From positions 1,916,001-1,980,000 of the forward strand of contig BROI01000001.1 in assembly GCA_027923505.1 (NCBI GenBank): a DNA stretch of 64,000 bases, in the 5' to 3' direction. A program made the position numbers and the translations under genes. Positions 1 through 9,917 of this stretch are shown piece after piece. Source of the stretch: Mayamaea pseudoterrestris (lineage: Eukaryota > Bacillariophyta > Bacillariophyceae > Sellaphorales > Sellaphoraceae). Position 1 is the first letter of the stretch; each line of letters begins with the position of its first letter. The notes below the pieces were generated by a model, which made no database searches, was not told the origin of the DNA, and saw only the letters and a program-made list of their open reading frames with translations.

Positions 1-612
1 GTTTGGGCGGCTGGCAATGGACCTGTGGCACTCACGCTCCAAGTCATTGACGCTCTAGGCGAGGACCAAGCGTTGGAGCAAGCGACGGCCCGCGGCCGCC
101 TAGCTATTGACCCGTGGATGCGCGTTATTGGTGGCAACGGCAAAGTACTCGCGTTTGGGGACTGCAGCTGCAACACGGCATCGCAACTACCAGCAACCGC
201 CCAAGTGGCCTCGCAGCAGGGTGAGTACTTGGCGCATGTATTGAACAAGAAGTACGACCTGAGTCCAGCGCTCGTGGATGGTCTCTTTCCTCCACCCGTC
301 AAGGACGCGGCGCGCACGTCCATTACATTTTCCGATCGCATTGCCAATTTTGCCTTGAACAATAGTGGCGAGTTTGCCAAGCCGTTTCAGTTTCTCAACT
401 TGGGTATCCTGGCATACACGGGAGGCGGAAGTGCATTGGCGCAAGTAACTCCTGCTCCAAACGCAGCTCCACTGACTGGTACGGGTGCCGTTGGTAACGC
501 CGTGTGGAAGGGAGTCTATTTGAGCAAGCAAGTGAGCTGGCGCAACCGGTTGCTGGTGATGAACGACTGGACAAAGCGACAACTATTTGGTCGGGATATT
601 ACGAGACTGTAG
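1..612 (+). CDS. Type II NAD(P)H:quinone oxidoreductase, C-terminal part (truncated by window edge)
   Basis: The reading frame is open from base 1 and ends at TAG 610-612, giving the last 203 residues. It begins within a VWAAGNGP stretch typical of the end of the NADH-binding domain. It continues with the second FAD-contact segment (GKVLAFGDC, about residue 50), an SQLPATAQVASQQGEYLA helix, and the family's C-terminal membrane-anchoring region (FLNLGILAYTGG, then VWKGVYLSKQVSWRNR). Alternative NADH dehydrogenases are single-subunit, rotenone-insensitive, non-proton-pumping flavoenzymes that pass electrons to quinone, usually on the inner mitochondrial membrane. Whether this one faces matrix or cytosol, or is plastidial, depends on the N-terminus, which is outside the window. 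No EF-hand is visible in the part present. Confidence 0.86.
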   Translation, partial: VWAAGNGPVALTLQVIDALGEDQALEQATARGRLAIDPWMRVIGGNGKVLAFGDCSCNTASQLPATAQVASQQGEYLAHVLNKKYDLSPALVDGLFPPPVKDAARTSITFSDRIANFALNNSGEFAKPFQFLNLGILAYTGGGSALAQVTPAPNAAPLTGTGAVGNAVWKGVYLSKQVSWRNRLLVMNDWTKRQLFGRDITRL

Positions 613-1238
613 TAGACCTGACATATAATGCTTACTGTAATTAGAACAATTTACTAGCATTTGAGCTTGTCATGCTTTCGAGCTAGTGCTATTGCTCGTT
701 CATGATATCGTACCATGCAGTTAATTCTTGCGCCGGATGGCTAGCTCGCATGTCCGCGGCGTTCAGTCTTGCATGTGAAGCATGTCCGGATATATCCTAC
801 CACAATTATAGAATCATTGATCCAAAATTCATTAAAATGTTGTCTGCAGATGCTAGTATTTCGCAATAGGCTCGCAGCATGGCTTGCAACCGACCTTGAA
901 TGATGGTGATTGGCTTGTTTCTAGTCTTTGTGCGCGTTCTACATGGGGTCCTTGTTGAGCCGCATCGTCAAGAGAAAAAATTAAGATTTAGAAGAAAAAG
1001 CTAAATATGTAATGATTCAAGTTAAGGTAAACCGTACACGAAGCATGGTGTGCACGGCGATTAAGGGTTGCGTGACATATGCATCTGTTTCCATATTCGA
1101 CTGCTGCGACCCTTTCTTCACCCTGATTGGAATTAAGCCTGCGGCTATGGAATAAGAACGCAGCGTGGCAGGCATCCGATTTTGATAATCTGCTGCGTGA
1201 CAAAAATGTAGAATGCTTCACATTTTGTCAATCTTGAT
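613..1238. other. Convergent intergenic region
   Basis: About 0.6 kb between the 3' ends of two convergent genes. It is AT-rich, with short runs such as gagaaaaaattaagatttag near 970. Only short open frames occur, without recognisable domains; it probably holds 3' UTRs. Confidence 0.5.
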
Positions 1239-2471
1239 TTACAAGACTTTTTTGACCTTCATTGGCACCGCCTGCGGCGGCGGCGTGGCATCCGCCGCCA
1301 GCGCCCGCTCGATGCGCGCCAGCGTCAAACCCTGCAAGCTCCAGGCGCTCAGTAGCCACATGTGCAGCAGCGTGTTAATACTTGCCAAACTCCAATCCGT
1401 GTACTGCACCAGCAACGGATACATTGGCAGCAGCGGCGCGTTCAGTATGAATCCGCAGATTCCAATGATTCGCGTCGACTTGCAAATGGAACTCGTCGGC
1501 AAGCCTGCCCACAGTATACTCATGACGTAAAAGGTGGACGGAAACTGCGTAATGCCGGCAATGAAAATGTCGCAGGCGGGTCGCTGGAAGGAGAGGCCGC
1601 CGTAGACGCATATTAGCGTGGCGCTAGTGCCGTAGGCCCACCAGAACGACGTTGGTATCCATGGCACCACGTTTTGAGCGCAGTGCTGCATTAGCTCGCT
1701 GCCAATGGGTCCCATGAACGCCGATGCAGCCGTCACGGTGCCGACGCAGATTGTCCACAGCAGGCGAAAGCTAAAGGAGTTGCGTTGCTCCAAGGTCGTG
1801 TAGCATTGATGCGCCACACCTCCCGCCATGACGCTCACCATGTAGCAAAGCAACAGCCCGCGGCTGCGCCAAGCCAGTGTGCGACTCGCTGAGTGATTGG
1901 TGGAAATCTTGTAAATGAGCAAGGCCATGCATGACGCCAACAAGTAGTCGGTGCCGTAGGTCCAGATGGTATTGTCAAAGAAATGATGCTCGTCTTGGTA
2001 GACGAAAAAGGCTGTATAGTACGTTTGCGAGGCGGCCATTGGTGCGAGAATAAAGGGAAAGTAGACGGAAAAGGCCACCATTGCGAAACCAAAGATGGAG
2101 CCGAGCAAGACATACATGGAGGTTTCCGACCAGCTACAAGTCTTTCGGACTAGTTTGGATGGATATTGTGAAAGAGTAGTATTCGTAGTCGCTGGAATTT
2201 GGATATGGCGCTTGCTGATGGCATGACGATTCATAGCAGGCCAATCGTCGTGAGCGGCGTCATGATCGGCGTTTGCTTTTTCGGATCGACACATGACGAG
2301 AGAGTTGACCGGTAGACTGTACATGTAACGTGAGGAGCTTGATGTAATTGTGTTGAAAGCTAGTAGATGGCGACGGAATTCTGAGAGCAGAGCAGTTGGG
2401 TTGTGGTTGACAAGCGACGATGCGGTTGTTGGCGTCGTCGTCGTTTTCTTGTTCCGCCATTGGCTCGTCAT
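1239..2471 (-). CDS. Multi-pass membrane protein, family not recognised
   Basis: A 410-residue protein if translation starts at ATG 2471, the first true ATG in the frame (an upstream GTG at 2486 is less likely). The first ~110 residues are hydrophilic and Ser/Thr-rich. From about residue 115 on there are roughly eight hydrophobic segments, including YVLLGSIFGFAMVAFSVYF, LLLCYMVSVMAGGVAHQCY and YVMSILWAGLP. The short loop EHHFFDNTIWTYGTDY between TM1 and TM2 looks like a family signature, but I cannot assign it. The C-terminus is short and basic (KVKKVL), probably cytosolic. It lies head-to-head with the rhomboid-like gene, with 89 bp between start codons, so the two likely share a promoter. 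No intron is needed. A transporter or enzyme role cannot be chosen from sequence. Confidence 0.72.
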   Translation of the reverse strand: MTSQWRNKKTTTTPTTASSLVNHNPTALLSEFRRHLLAFNTITSSSSRYMYSLPVNSLVMCRSEKANADHDAAHDDWPAMNRHAISKRHIQIPATTNTTLSQYPSKLVRKTCSWSETSMYVLLGSIFGFAMVAFSVYFPFILAPMAASQTYYTAFFVYQDEHHFFDNTIWTYGTDYLLASCMALLIYKISTNHSASRTLAWRSRGLLLCYMVSVMAGGVAHQCYTTLEQRNSFSFRLLWTICVGTVTAASAFMGPIGSELMQHCAQNVVPWIPTSFWWAYGTSATLICVYGGLSFQRPACDIFIAGITQFPSTFYVMSILWAGLPTSSICKSTRIIGICGFILNAPLLPMYPLLVQYTDWSLASINTLLHMWLLSAWSLQGLTLARIERALAADATPPPQAVPMKVKKVL

Positions 2472-2560
2472 GGCGCAAAATGCCACGTCACTCGACGAGT
2501 ATCACTGGAGTGTCATGAAAACGTGCTTGAAGGTATCTTTTGAGTCATTGTGCGACACAC

Positions 2561-3862
2561 ATGACCGATGCCAATGACAGTTTCGCGCGACTCGCCACGC
2601 TCGCGTCTTCCTTTCGATCACGCGACGATGCATCCATCACGATCACGACGACCATGGCCAAGAAGCATCCGCCTCCTCGCCCCGAGCACGACAACGAGCA
2701 GCACTCCAGCGGCGAGGGCAGCGACTTCTTTTCACCCCTGTCAATGTCATTCTTCGCCAAGCAATCCAAGAAGCAACTGAATACGATTGAGAAACGCCTG
2801 CGACCACCAGACTCCTGGATTGGCGTGCGGCTCAGTCCAATCAATTCCTTCGACAATGAGCCGCACCACGACGACGACCCAGACGAAACGCATCACTTGG
2901 CGCTACACGAAACGCTCAACGCCGCTCCCTTTGTCACGGAGCGCACCAGTCTACTCATGGGGCGGCATGCGCAGCAATATCAACACGACAGCCATGATTA
3001 CTACAATAGCAATACACAATCCTATCAGCAGCAGCAGACATATCAAGCGAATGGAGCCATTCACCCAATGTGGAACAACAACTCGCGCAAACGTATACGT
3101 ACACGTGTTCAGGCGGACGTATTGTGCGGCGTTCGCATACCCTGGGGATTGATCGTCTGCTCGGTTGCCGGCACTTACTGGCTCGTCATGATGTTGATGG
3201 ATGTTTTGTTGCTGCATCATTCCGTTTTGAATGGATCATTGCAATGGAACAATACCAACGACTGGTCCATTCCGTGGCTGCATCCATCTCAATCAACGCT
3301 CGTTTCGTGTGGCGCGCTCGTTCCGGAGCTGGTGAAGCGTGGCAGCTACTGGCGCGTATTCACGTCGTCATTCATGTGCACGTCGCTACTGGAGTTGCTG
3401 TGGATGATGATGGCATGGCGACTGATCTTTTTGGCGGCGACGGGACTGCGCTGGTATCGCTGGTCGGGCTTGTACGCGACTGCCGTATTGACGGGCCAGC
3501 TGTGGGTCATGGCCTTTGACGACAAGACGGGAGTGGTGTGTGGATGTGCATCCTGGGGCACGGCGGCGGTGCTTTGCGCGGTGGGCGTGCGCTCGCCGCG
3601 TCGGCGATTTGTGACCTTTGTGACGGCCGCAGTAGGCTTGTACATGAGCTACATGATGCATCCGTTTGGTTCCATTTTTGGCATGGTAGGCGGCGCCTTT
3701 TGCGGTTGGGGCATGGCTAGCTCTGATGCTTCTGTCGAGACTCTTAAGGCAGGCCGACGCATTGAAGACGTGAATGCTGCAAGCTCGCTCTCGGTGTGGG
3801 CGTCTCGTGGCCTCACTGTGGCGTGGACGGTGGCTCCAGTCCTGGTCATTGCCACGAGGTAG
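2561..3862 (+). CDS. Rhomboid-like membrane protein, catalytic motif altered
   Basis: A 433-residue protein starting at ATG 2561. Residues 1-180 are hydrophilic, rich in His/Asp/Gln, and likely cytosolic. The membrane part starts near residue 190 (WGLIVCSVAGTYWLVMMLM). A rhomboid-style sequence follows: GSYWRVFTSSFMCTSLLELL corresponds to the WR motif and loop-1/TM2 region, GCASWGTAAVL lies where active rhomboids have GxSG, and HPFGSIFGMVGGAFCG resembles the HxxG TM6 helix. The Ser is present but its surrounding motif is changed (ASWG rather than GxSG), so it may be a divergent protease or an inactive rhomboid. No intron is visible. Family assignment is by motif order only. The gene is divergent from the membrane protein upstream and could be co-expressed with it. 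Confidence 0.6.
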   Translation: MTDANDSFARLATLASSFRSRDDASITITTTMAKKHPPPRPEHDNEQHSSGEGSDFFSPLSMSFFAKQSKKQLNTIEKRLRPPDSWIGVRLSPINSFDNEPHHDDDPDETHHLALHETLNAAPFVTERTSLLMGRHAQQYQHDSHDYYNSNTQSYQQQQTYQANGAIHPMWNNNSRKRIRTRVQADVLCGVRIPWGLIVCSVAGTYWLVMMLMDVLLLHHSVLNGSLQWNNTNDWSIPWLHPSQSTLVSCGALVPELVKRGSYWRVFTSSFMCTSLLELLWMMMAWRLIFLAATGLRWYRWSGLYATAVLTGQLWVMAFDDKTGVVCGCASWGTAAVLCAVGVRSPRRRFVTFVTAAVGLYMSYMMHPFGSIFGMVGGAFCGWGMASSDASVETLKAGRRIEDVNAASSLSVWASRGLTVAWTVAPVLVIATR

Positions 3863-4021
3863 CATGTATGCAGCATTACGAGTTGCAATTCCTAACAAGT
3901 AGCTAAGTCAAAGGCTACAGCTGTACTACAATTTAACGCATAAGAATGTTTTGTTACTCTAGTCTACATAGGCATTTAACGACTAAATCAACGGAAAATA
4001 ATCATGCATCCAAATCAAGCT

Positions 4022-6090
4022 CTAAGATAGTTCCCAAAACGGCCTGAGAACAATAATCAAAATGCTCACATTGTCTCGACTCCTCCGGACGCGAATGGCT
4101 TGGTCACTCAAAATACGCGCCACTTCGGCAGGCTCGCCGCGATGCGCAATCAACTCTTGTCGCGCCAAGGCAATGGCGTCTTGCGATCGAAAGACATCAA
4201 ATAAACCGTCGCAAGCAAGCAGCAAAAACTCGTCACTGTGCGATAGAATCATGGATGCAATTTCAGGTTCAGCGCTAACCAGTGGGGCATTCAGGTCTCT
4301 ACTTTGATCTGCTCCATTATTGCCGCCGCCGTCTTCCGTTTCTTCCAGCATAGCCTTGATACCCATCTTGAACGACTTGTCGCCAAAGGCCCGTGTAATC
4401 GCTAGCTCACCCATGACTCGCTTGTGAAGAATAAAGCCGCCCGCTGCCCGCACTCGAGCAGCCTCATCTGGACGGCTTGGTTTATGATCACTCGTCAGCT
4501 CAATGCACTGCCCGCCCCCACGACACAGCACCACACGGCTGTCTCCCACATTGGCAGCAAGCAGTCGTCGTCCAAATAATAATACAGTGGCAGCAGTTGA
4601 ACCGCTCTGAGGAGCATCCTTTGGTGTGATAAAATCTGCATCAGTCTTTAAATATGCAGTTTTTAATATCTTGCGCATCAAGTCTGAAGCAGCATCTTCC
4701 GTTTGCTCTTGCCGCGTTGCCATCTCAACGGCTCGTTTCAAATTATCATTCTCGGCCAACATGTGCTGTCGAATTTGGTGAGGCAAAGTCTCTACCAGGT
4801 AGTTGGAACATTCGTCTCCGCCGTGGCCGTCAAAAACAGCGGCAAAGCTCGTCATGGCTAAAATCTCCAAGTCTTCCTTCGTTTCATTCTTGTAATAGCC
4901 ATGTGACGGCTCCATGGCAAGAGTTTGCAGTACAACCGTTCGATCTTCCATCGTAGGTCTTGCTCCAATAGCTTCGGAAATGCCAAAATCGAATCGATTG
5001 ACCGAAAAACCGGTTCGTCCAACAATAAATTCGTCGCCAATGGATAGCGAACCGAATCCGCTTGTACCATAGGGACCAACCAGCCGCATATAAGATCCGT
5101 TCTGTAGAAACCAAGAACAGTGCCATTTAATGTGAGATGACGTTCTCAGTAAATTAATACATCAAGTTGTAACTCGCCACGAATACTCACCGTGCTTTCC
5201 AAATCTACAAGGATAAAGAATCCGCCGCCTGGACCCTTTCCAACGCCTTTGCTTTTGTTAACATACAAAATGGCTCCATGTTTCCGGCTCAACTCTCGAT
5301 CCATGATACATAAATCGGCCTCATGCGCTCGCCCAAATACATATGGACACCGACTCGCGTACACATCAATGAGTTTGCCTCGCAAAGGCCCTTTCGAACT
5401 CTGAATCGTTAACTTCTGCTTTGCCTCGTCAAATTGGTCCACATTAAAAACAGAATTACCCGCCGCAAACGATGCTCCCTTGCACAAGACCCATCGATCC
5501 GCATCAAGCGACAATATTTGCGCATCTCTTCCAGCGCCATCCGAGCTCGCCTTGTTCGTCGAAAACACCTTGGCTTTGCCGACTCGAATTGCCGCATCGC
5601 CACGATCTCCTCGTAATTGCCATCCCACAGAAAAGGCCGATCGCATAGCCGTCTGCGCCGCCTCATCCCCATCCGAGTCCGTAATTCGAACCAATACACC
5701 AGCCGCAGGACCGCTCATGGAGTCATCCATGCGTCGGCAAATCGTATCAGGCGTTCCAGTCGATGGACCTGCATTTCCAATCGTCGCCACTTTGCTATAA
5801 TGCGTCCAAAAGGCTGTGCAAGCTTCCGGTTTGCCTTCGTCTTCATCCTCCGACGTTGTAAATTTGAGGCAAAGGCGAAAGAGGGAGCGCGTGTAAATTT
5901 CTCGCTGCGATTGAAACTGTCGGCCGCCCTTGGTCCAAGCCTGCGGATCAGCTCGGCCTTCCGGCTTGGTATTGGAAACGCCAGTGACAAAATTAATCAA
6001 GGCATTGCCGCTTGATTGAGCAGCAGCGGCCGGGTTGGACGACCAAGATGCATCTTGTGTTGTAGCCATGGTTGTTTTTGCTGCAGCCAT
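4022..6090 (-). CDS. FHA domain-PP2C (PPM family) protein phosphatase
   Basis: Two exons, 6090-5191 and 5101-4022, with an 89-nt GTGAGT...CAG intron (5102-5190) give 659 residues. The intron lies inside the FHA domain, joining DLEST to NGSYM to make the FHA TNG turn; the upstream part has FGR and LSRKHG, the usual phosphothreonine-binding residues. The PP2C domain fills residues ~345-655, with all main motifs: ARPTMEDR, VFDGHGG, SGSTAATVLL, NVGDSRVVLCR, TSDHKPSRPDE, ITRAFGD, LACDGLFD and RDNVS. The metal-binding aspartates are intact, so it should be an active Mg/Mn-dependent Ser/Thr phosphatase. The FHA module presumably docks it onto a phosphoprotein, as in plant kinase-associated phosphatase KAPP, but no membrane anchor is evident here. 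The N-terminal ~200 residues are not recognised. Confidence 0.92.
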
Positions 6091-7121
6091 TCAATTTGAT
6101 TGTATCAATGAGCAATTCCTGTTAGTGCTCGTTCGTCGTTACACGGTGAAACAGCAGCAGTAATAGTCACACAGGATAAGTCTAGCGGATAAGAAACGAG
6201 CGGAAGGGATCGGCTGCTGCGCGCTGCTCGTCGCGGAGTCGGCTGCGGAGCCGTAGGATTTTCACGTGAGCCGGCGTACGTGCGACACGAATCAGTCGTT
6301 GCAAAAATGACTGTTGCTGCGGAAACACGTTGCTGCAAGCAGAAATCAAAGAGCGGAGCCTGTTTACAATCAAGACTACGCTTGTAGTGCTACTTTGTTG
6401 CTGTAGTTGCTATTGTAAGCAAGACAATGGAGAAGAGTCAGACAAAACAAGTTCCTTGCTTGTCTCGGAGAGCAGCTGGGCGCCGAATTTGCCGTTGCGA
6501 TCGCGCAGCGAGGGAGCGCCGGCGTGAATATCGTGCATAGTTAAAGTTAATGGGTAGCTATGATTTACTATCTCTATGCGGCCATTCTTTTCCGTCATAC
6601 ACCCAGTCAATTGATCTGCCATCGTTTCGAGAAAGAAAGTAGATGTATATAACAAACTATCTAGTTATTTAGTGACCCAATTTTGCTTCTTGACTGGCAT
6701 TGTCATTGGCGCACGTATTTGGTTCCTGCATCCATCGAGGAAGTGCAAGGATGTGTCTTTTTGTACCCATCCGACCAGCTACCTAATGAGCAATGTAATT
6801 CTCCTTTTTCTTATACTCATTGCTGGCGGGAAAAGTCGAGTGATCAAAAGTAATTATTTGTCTGCAGATAGACAACTTAAAGTTGGAGGGGGTGTCATAT
6901 TGTCATATTGCACGGAAGCGAGCTATACAAAGGTGGATAAACCACACTGTGCAGTTCGTGAAGAACGCACTTGTCAACTTGGTAGTTGTATAAAATTCTA
7001 CAATTTAAGCTATGGCGCACTACTCCTATCTTAGTACGTCGCAAAAGCAGAGGGCGAGCAGCAGGCAGGCAGCAGCAATTGAAATAAACTACGCCGCGCA
7101 AAGGTATATTGCCAAATCATA
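6091..7121. other. Intergenic region, about 1 kb
   Basis: No strong gene is seen between the FHA-PP2C start and the MIC10-like stop. A small minus-strand frame at 6410-6622 is listed separately. A 120-residue plus-strand frame (6672-7034) has an irregular composition and no recognisable domain. Confidence 0.45.
6410..6622 (-). CDS. Possible small protein or first exon, unsupported
   Basis: From ATG 6622 a 70-residue frame (MADQLTGCMTEKNGRIEIVN...) runs to TAG at 6410. The sequence has a balanced amino-acid composition and a TATA-like atgtatataac lies just upstream of the ATG. It could be a small protein or the first exon of a gene continuing toward 6180, where a TTGCAG acceptor-like site and an Arg-rich frame (LQRLIRVARTPAHVKILRLR) occur. 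I recognise no domain, and the exon structure is undecided. Confidence 0.2.
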   Translation of the reverse strand: MADQLTGCMTEKNGRIEIVNHSYPLTLTMHDIHAGAPSLRDRNGKFGAQLLSETSKELVLSDSSPLSCLQ

Positions 7122-7430
7122 CTACTTTGATTCGGCGCTACCAAGCATTTCTTCCAAATCCATTGACGTTCGGGTCCACGCCGATCCTAGTCCAAGGCCA
7201 GCGCCTAAGCCTGCCACTCCTTTTCGGGCGGCCGACGACCCTCCTCCGCCTCGCATCAACACCAAGCCTGCCAAGCCTCCAATTACAAGACCAGCACTTG
7301 ACTGAATAATCATCCTTTCGAAACCTCTTTGGAGAGTCGCAGACACCAATTGATCGGATCTTGGAGCTGTTCTTCTAGCGTCGGAATCGAATTCCATGTT
7401 GCTGCTGTTGTTTGCGGAAGGCGACTGCAT
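7122..7430 (-). CDS. MIC10: MIC10-like MICOS complex subunit
   Basis: A 102-residue protein, in the size range of MIC10. A hydrophilic N-terminus (~1-35) is followed by two hydrophobic, glycine-patterned segments: SSAGLVIGGLAGLVLM and GVAGLGAGLGLGSAW, separated by an RG-rich loop. The GxxxG-type glycine strings in both segments are the hallmark of MIC10, which forms a hairpin in the mitochondrial inner membrane and oligomerises to bend crista junctions. The tail DLEEMLG is typical of the short acidic end. A possible upstream exon is noted at 7500-7694; the ATG at 7430 alone gives a normal family length, so any upstream exon is probably 5' UTR. MIC10 is named from the glycine motifs and topology, not a database match. 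Confidence 0.75.
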   Translation of the reverse strand: MQSPSANNSSNMEFDSDARRTAPRSDQLVSATLQRGFERMIIQSSAGLVIGGLAGLVLMRGGGGSSAARKGVAGLGAGLGLGSAWTRTSMDLEEMLGSAESK

Positions 7431-7499
7431 GATTTCCTACCCCTTTTTTTCGGATGAATGTGGAAAGTAAGATTTTTTCAATCTGCAGCAGGCAATCAC

Positions 7500-7694
7500 T
7501 TAGTTTTGACTTACTATAAGCTGCTCGTGACAAATAAACTTGTTACTTTGCGCGCAAGTCTGCGAAGAATAATCATGGTCGCGCCGACGCTCGTTGTGAT
7601 GAGTTAGTCCCGCTGCGATAAACGGCAACACCGGAACGACATTACGCACGCGCGAAACGATGGCCGTCCGCAAAACAGCAGCAAGCTGCTGCAT
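7500..7694 (-). CDS. Possible upstream exon of the MIC10-like gene
   Basis: A 64-residue frame whose start (MQQLAAVLRTAIVSRVRNVV) resembles a basic amphipathic mitochondrial leader. Near its end is a strong donor (GTAAGT) and, about 75 nt further, a TAG acceptor that would join in phase 0 to the MIC10-like frame just before its ATG. This would give an N-terminally extended isoform. It may equally be a 5' UTR exon or chance; the polypyrimidine tract is poor. Confidence 0.2.
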   Translation of the reverse strand: MQQLAAVLRTAIVSRVRNVVPVLPFIAAGLTHHNERRRDHDYSSQTCAQSNKFICHEQLIVSQN

Positions 7695-7823
7695 GAGGCC
7701 GACCGACTTGCATGTCAGTTGCTATAGATTTGCGTTCGTCCTTGATATAATTGAAAGCAACTGTTGCTTGGCGTCTTCAATAGGGTTTGACGTTTATAAT
7801 TCAGCCTGCTAACGTTAACTAAA

Positions 7824-9767
7824 ATGTACAAGTCACCATCAAGTCGAGGAGGAGGAGGATCATCGACTCCCTACAAACATGGCATTCCCAGCAGTGGTCC
7901 AATTGCCGAGTTTAGCCGCGTCATTGAAGAAACTCCACCCGATCAGTGGCAGCCCCGCAGTGCCGCCTTGCGCAAAATAGTCGATTCTGTTCCGGAAGGT
8001 TCTGCCTACGCCATGGGCGACTATTGGTACAATTCACCGCCCATGCTGCGCCACTTGGCGCTTCCCATTGGCGAACTGCTCAAGGATCCGCGATCCACTG
8101 TAGTCAAGCGCACTTGCGAAGGCTTGACGCGACTCTTTCTCAAGTGCCAATCGGATGGTCGATACTTGTTCAAGGACATTATGCCGGTGATACTGTCGGT
8201 GCACGCGCAAACGGTTCAAATCATTCGAACGGCAGTCCAAGACATGGTCATGGAGATTATTCCAGAAGTGCCTTGCAAAATGGTAATGCCGCTATGGATG
8301 GAGCGACTCAAGGTAGACAAGAGTCGGACCGTTCGAGAAGCGTGCGCCTTGTACTTGGGCCGGGCCTTGCAGTGCTGGACGGAAGAAAACTACTTGACGG
8401 AGGAGATTTGGATGCAGGTTGGATCAACGCTGCTTCGGACACTGCGCGATCCGTCGCCGCAAGCTCGGACGCATGCCAAGACGGCGCTGGAACGATTTGG
8501 TGCCGAGCGACCCGACTTGTTTGATCGACTTGCCAACGATGCGGATGGGCCCGCCGGCAAGGATCCCAAGATGCAGCGCTGGTTGCTGACGCTCAAGCAA
8601 GGAAAGAGTCCAGACGAAGCCGAGGAATTGTCCGTGGCAAGCAAATTTAGTTACAATAGCGAGACGAAATTTCGAGTAACTAGTGGAAGCTTTGCTCGAA
8701 CGGGCAGTCCAGCCAACAGGCGCTACCTTCCAAATATTGACAAGAGTCCGCCTCCTGAAGCTGCAAGCCCGGTGCCAACGAGTATTAGATTCATGGCTGC
8801 TGCCAAATCCAAGGAGGCGGAGGATGACGCGAATGCCAAGCTGGATGACGTCTTGGGTCCTTCGACTACTGCTGCCGATAGAAAAATGGTTTCGTCAAGA
8901 CCAACTGTAGACACTGGAAATGGAAATTACGCCAAGCCCTTCCAGCGTGTCATGGAAACGCCGCCGCGACCATCAACAACTGGAACTCCTCCAAGGCATC
9001 CGTCTACTCCAAACTCAACGTCGGGGCACAAGTCGCCGGCATACTTGAATACAATTGAAGACAATACCGACAATAACAGTATAACCGGTAGCGAGACGGA
9101 TATAGTAGAGAGTAACAGCTTTCCATCTGATCTCAACGCGGCTTTCGACAAGGCACCCAGGGATGGTTCTATAACGGAAACACCAAAGGCAACTGCAAGC
9201 GCACAAGTTACTGCAACCATTGGCAAGCCGCCGAGAAAGCCTGTTGCAGTGGATACAGCGGTTGCCAAATTGGACGAGGAAGGACCGTTCATTGCCAGCA
9301 TGCAGGAGCTCAAGAAGCATGCATCGCAACGCCGAAGTCGCAATTCCATCTTAATGGCGGAACGTTTCAAAATATCGGGTAGTTTCAGTGAGCTCGATAA
9401 TGGGGATGAAGAGCCTGGAAAGCAGGGAGATCATGGAGCAGCATCAGACGTGTTTGCCGAGGAGGAGGAAGAAAAGTTGTCGCCAATCAAGCCGTTCACA
9501 ACCGCTCCGGAGCACATGGTGATTGCGATTCGGTTGCTGCGAGCTCACAAGGAGCACGTTGACAATATCATGGAGACGCTCAAGATTGAAATGGACACGT
9601 TGCGAGACTTTGACAAGCTGTTGGAGCAGCCAGGGCGACCAACCGAGGAGGAAGTGTTGGATTATTTTGAAAGCGTGGGTTTGTGTTTGGATCAAAGGAA
9701 TCAAGCGGGCTCGAGCTTGCAAAAGGAAATGGATCGTATCAGTCGAGGCGAGCCACCTCAAGAGTAG
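7824..9767 (+). CDS. CLASP/TOG-domain microtubule-associated protein
   Basis: A 647-residue protein starting with MYKSPSSRGGGGSS. Residues ~25-250 form a HEAT/TOG array: WQPRSAALRKIVDSV, LRHLALPIGELLKDPRSTVV, FKDIMPVILS, VREACALYLGRAL, LLRTLRDPSPQARTHAKTAL, as in CLASP N-terminal domains. Residues ~270-540 are Ser/Pro/Thr-rich and probably disordered, a usual tubulin-lattice-binding linker. The last ~80 residues are helical (IAIRLLRAHKEHVDNIMETL, then FDKLLEQPGRPTEEEVLDYF) like a CLASP C-terminal interaction region. CLASPs track microtubule plus ends and promote rescue. Animal CLASPs have two or three TOGs; only one is seen here. No intron. It is convergent with the Gln-rich gene downstream (150 bp between stops). 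Confidence 0.78.
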   Translation: MYKSPSSRGGGGSSTPYKHGIPSSGPIAEFSRVIEETPPDQWQPRSAALRKIVDSVPEGSAYAMGDYWYNSPPMLRHLALPIGELLKDPRSTVVKRTCEGLTRLFLKCQSDGRYLFKDIMPVILSVHAQTVQIIRTAVQDMVMEIIPEVPCKMVMPLWMERLKVDKSRTVREACALYLGRALQCWTEENYLTEEIWMQVGSTLLRTLRDPSPQARTHAKTALERFGAERPDLFDRLANDADGPAGKDPKMQRWLLTLKQGKSPDEAEELSVASKFSYNSETKFRVTSGSFARTGSPANRRYLPNIDKSPPPEAASPVPTSIRFMAAAKSKEAEDDANAKLDDVLGPSTTAADRKMVSSRPTVDTGNGNYAKPFQRVMETPPRPSTTGTPPRHPSTPNSTSGHKSPAYLNTIEDNTDNNSITGSETDIVESNSFPSDLNAAFDKAPRDGSITETPKATASAQVTATIGKPPRKPVAVDTAVAKLDEEGPFIASMQELKKHASQRRSRNSILMAERFKISGSFSELDNGDEEPGKQGDHGAASDVFAEEEEEKLSPIKPFTTAPEHMVIAIRLLRAHKEHVDNIMETLKIEMDTLRDFDKLLEQPGRPTEEEVLDYFESVGLCLDQRNQAGSSLQKEMDRISRGEPPQE

Positions 9768-9917
9768 CACTAAATGTAATAATGATGTCTTTGTTTTCTA
9801 TTTAATTTTTATTTCTTTACATAATTAAAGACTTACGTTAACTTGCTATTTACTGTGCAACACACATCCATGAATATGATTCCCATTCGCAAACGAAGAA
9901 CACAGTGCAAACATCAA

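Noticed and set aside
6672-7034. 120-codon plus-strand frame
   Set aside because: No domain, no homologous feel, and placed opposite the region downstream of the MIC10-like gene; likely chance.
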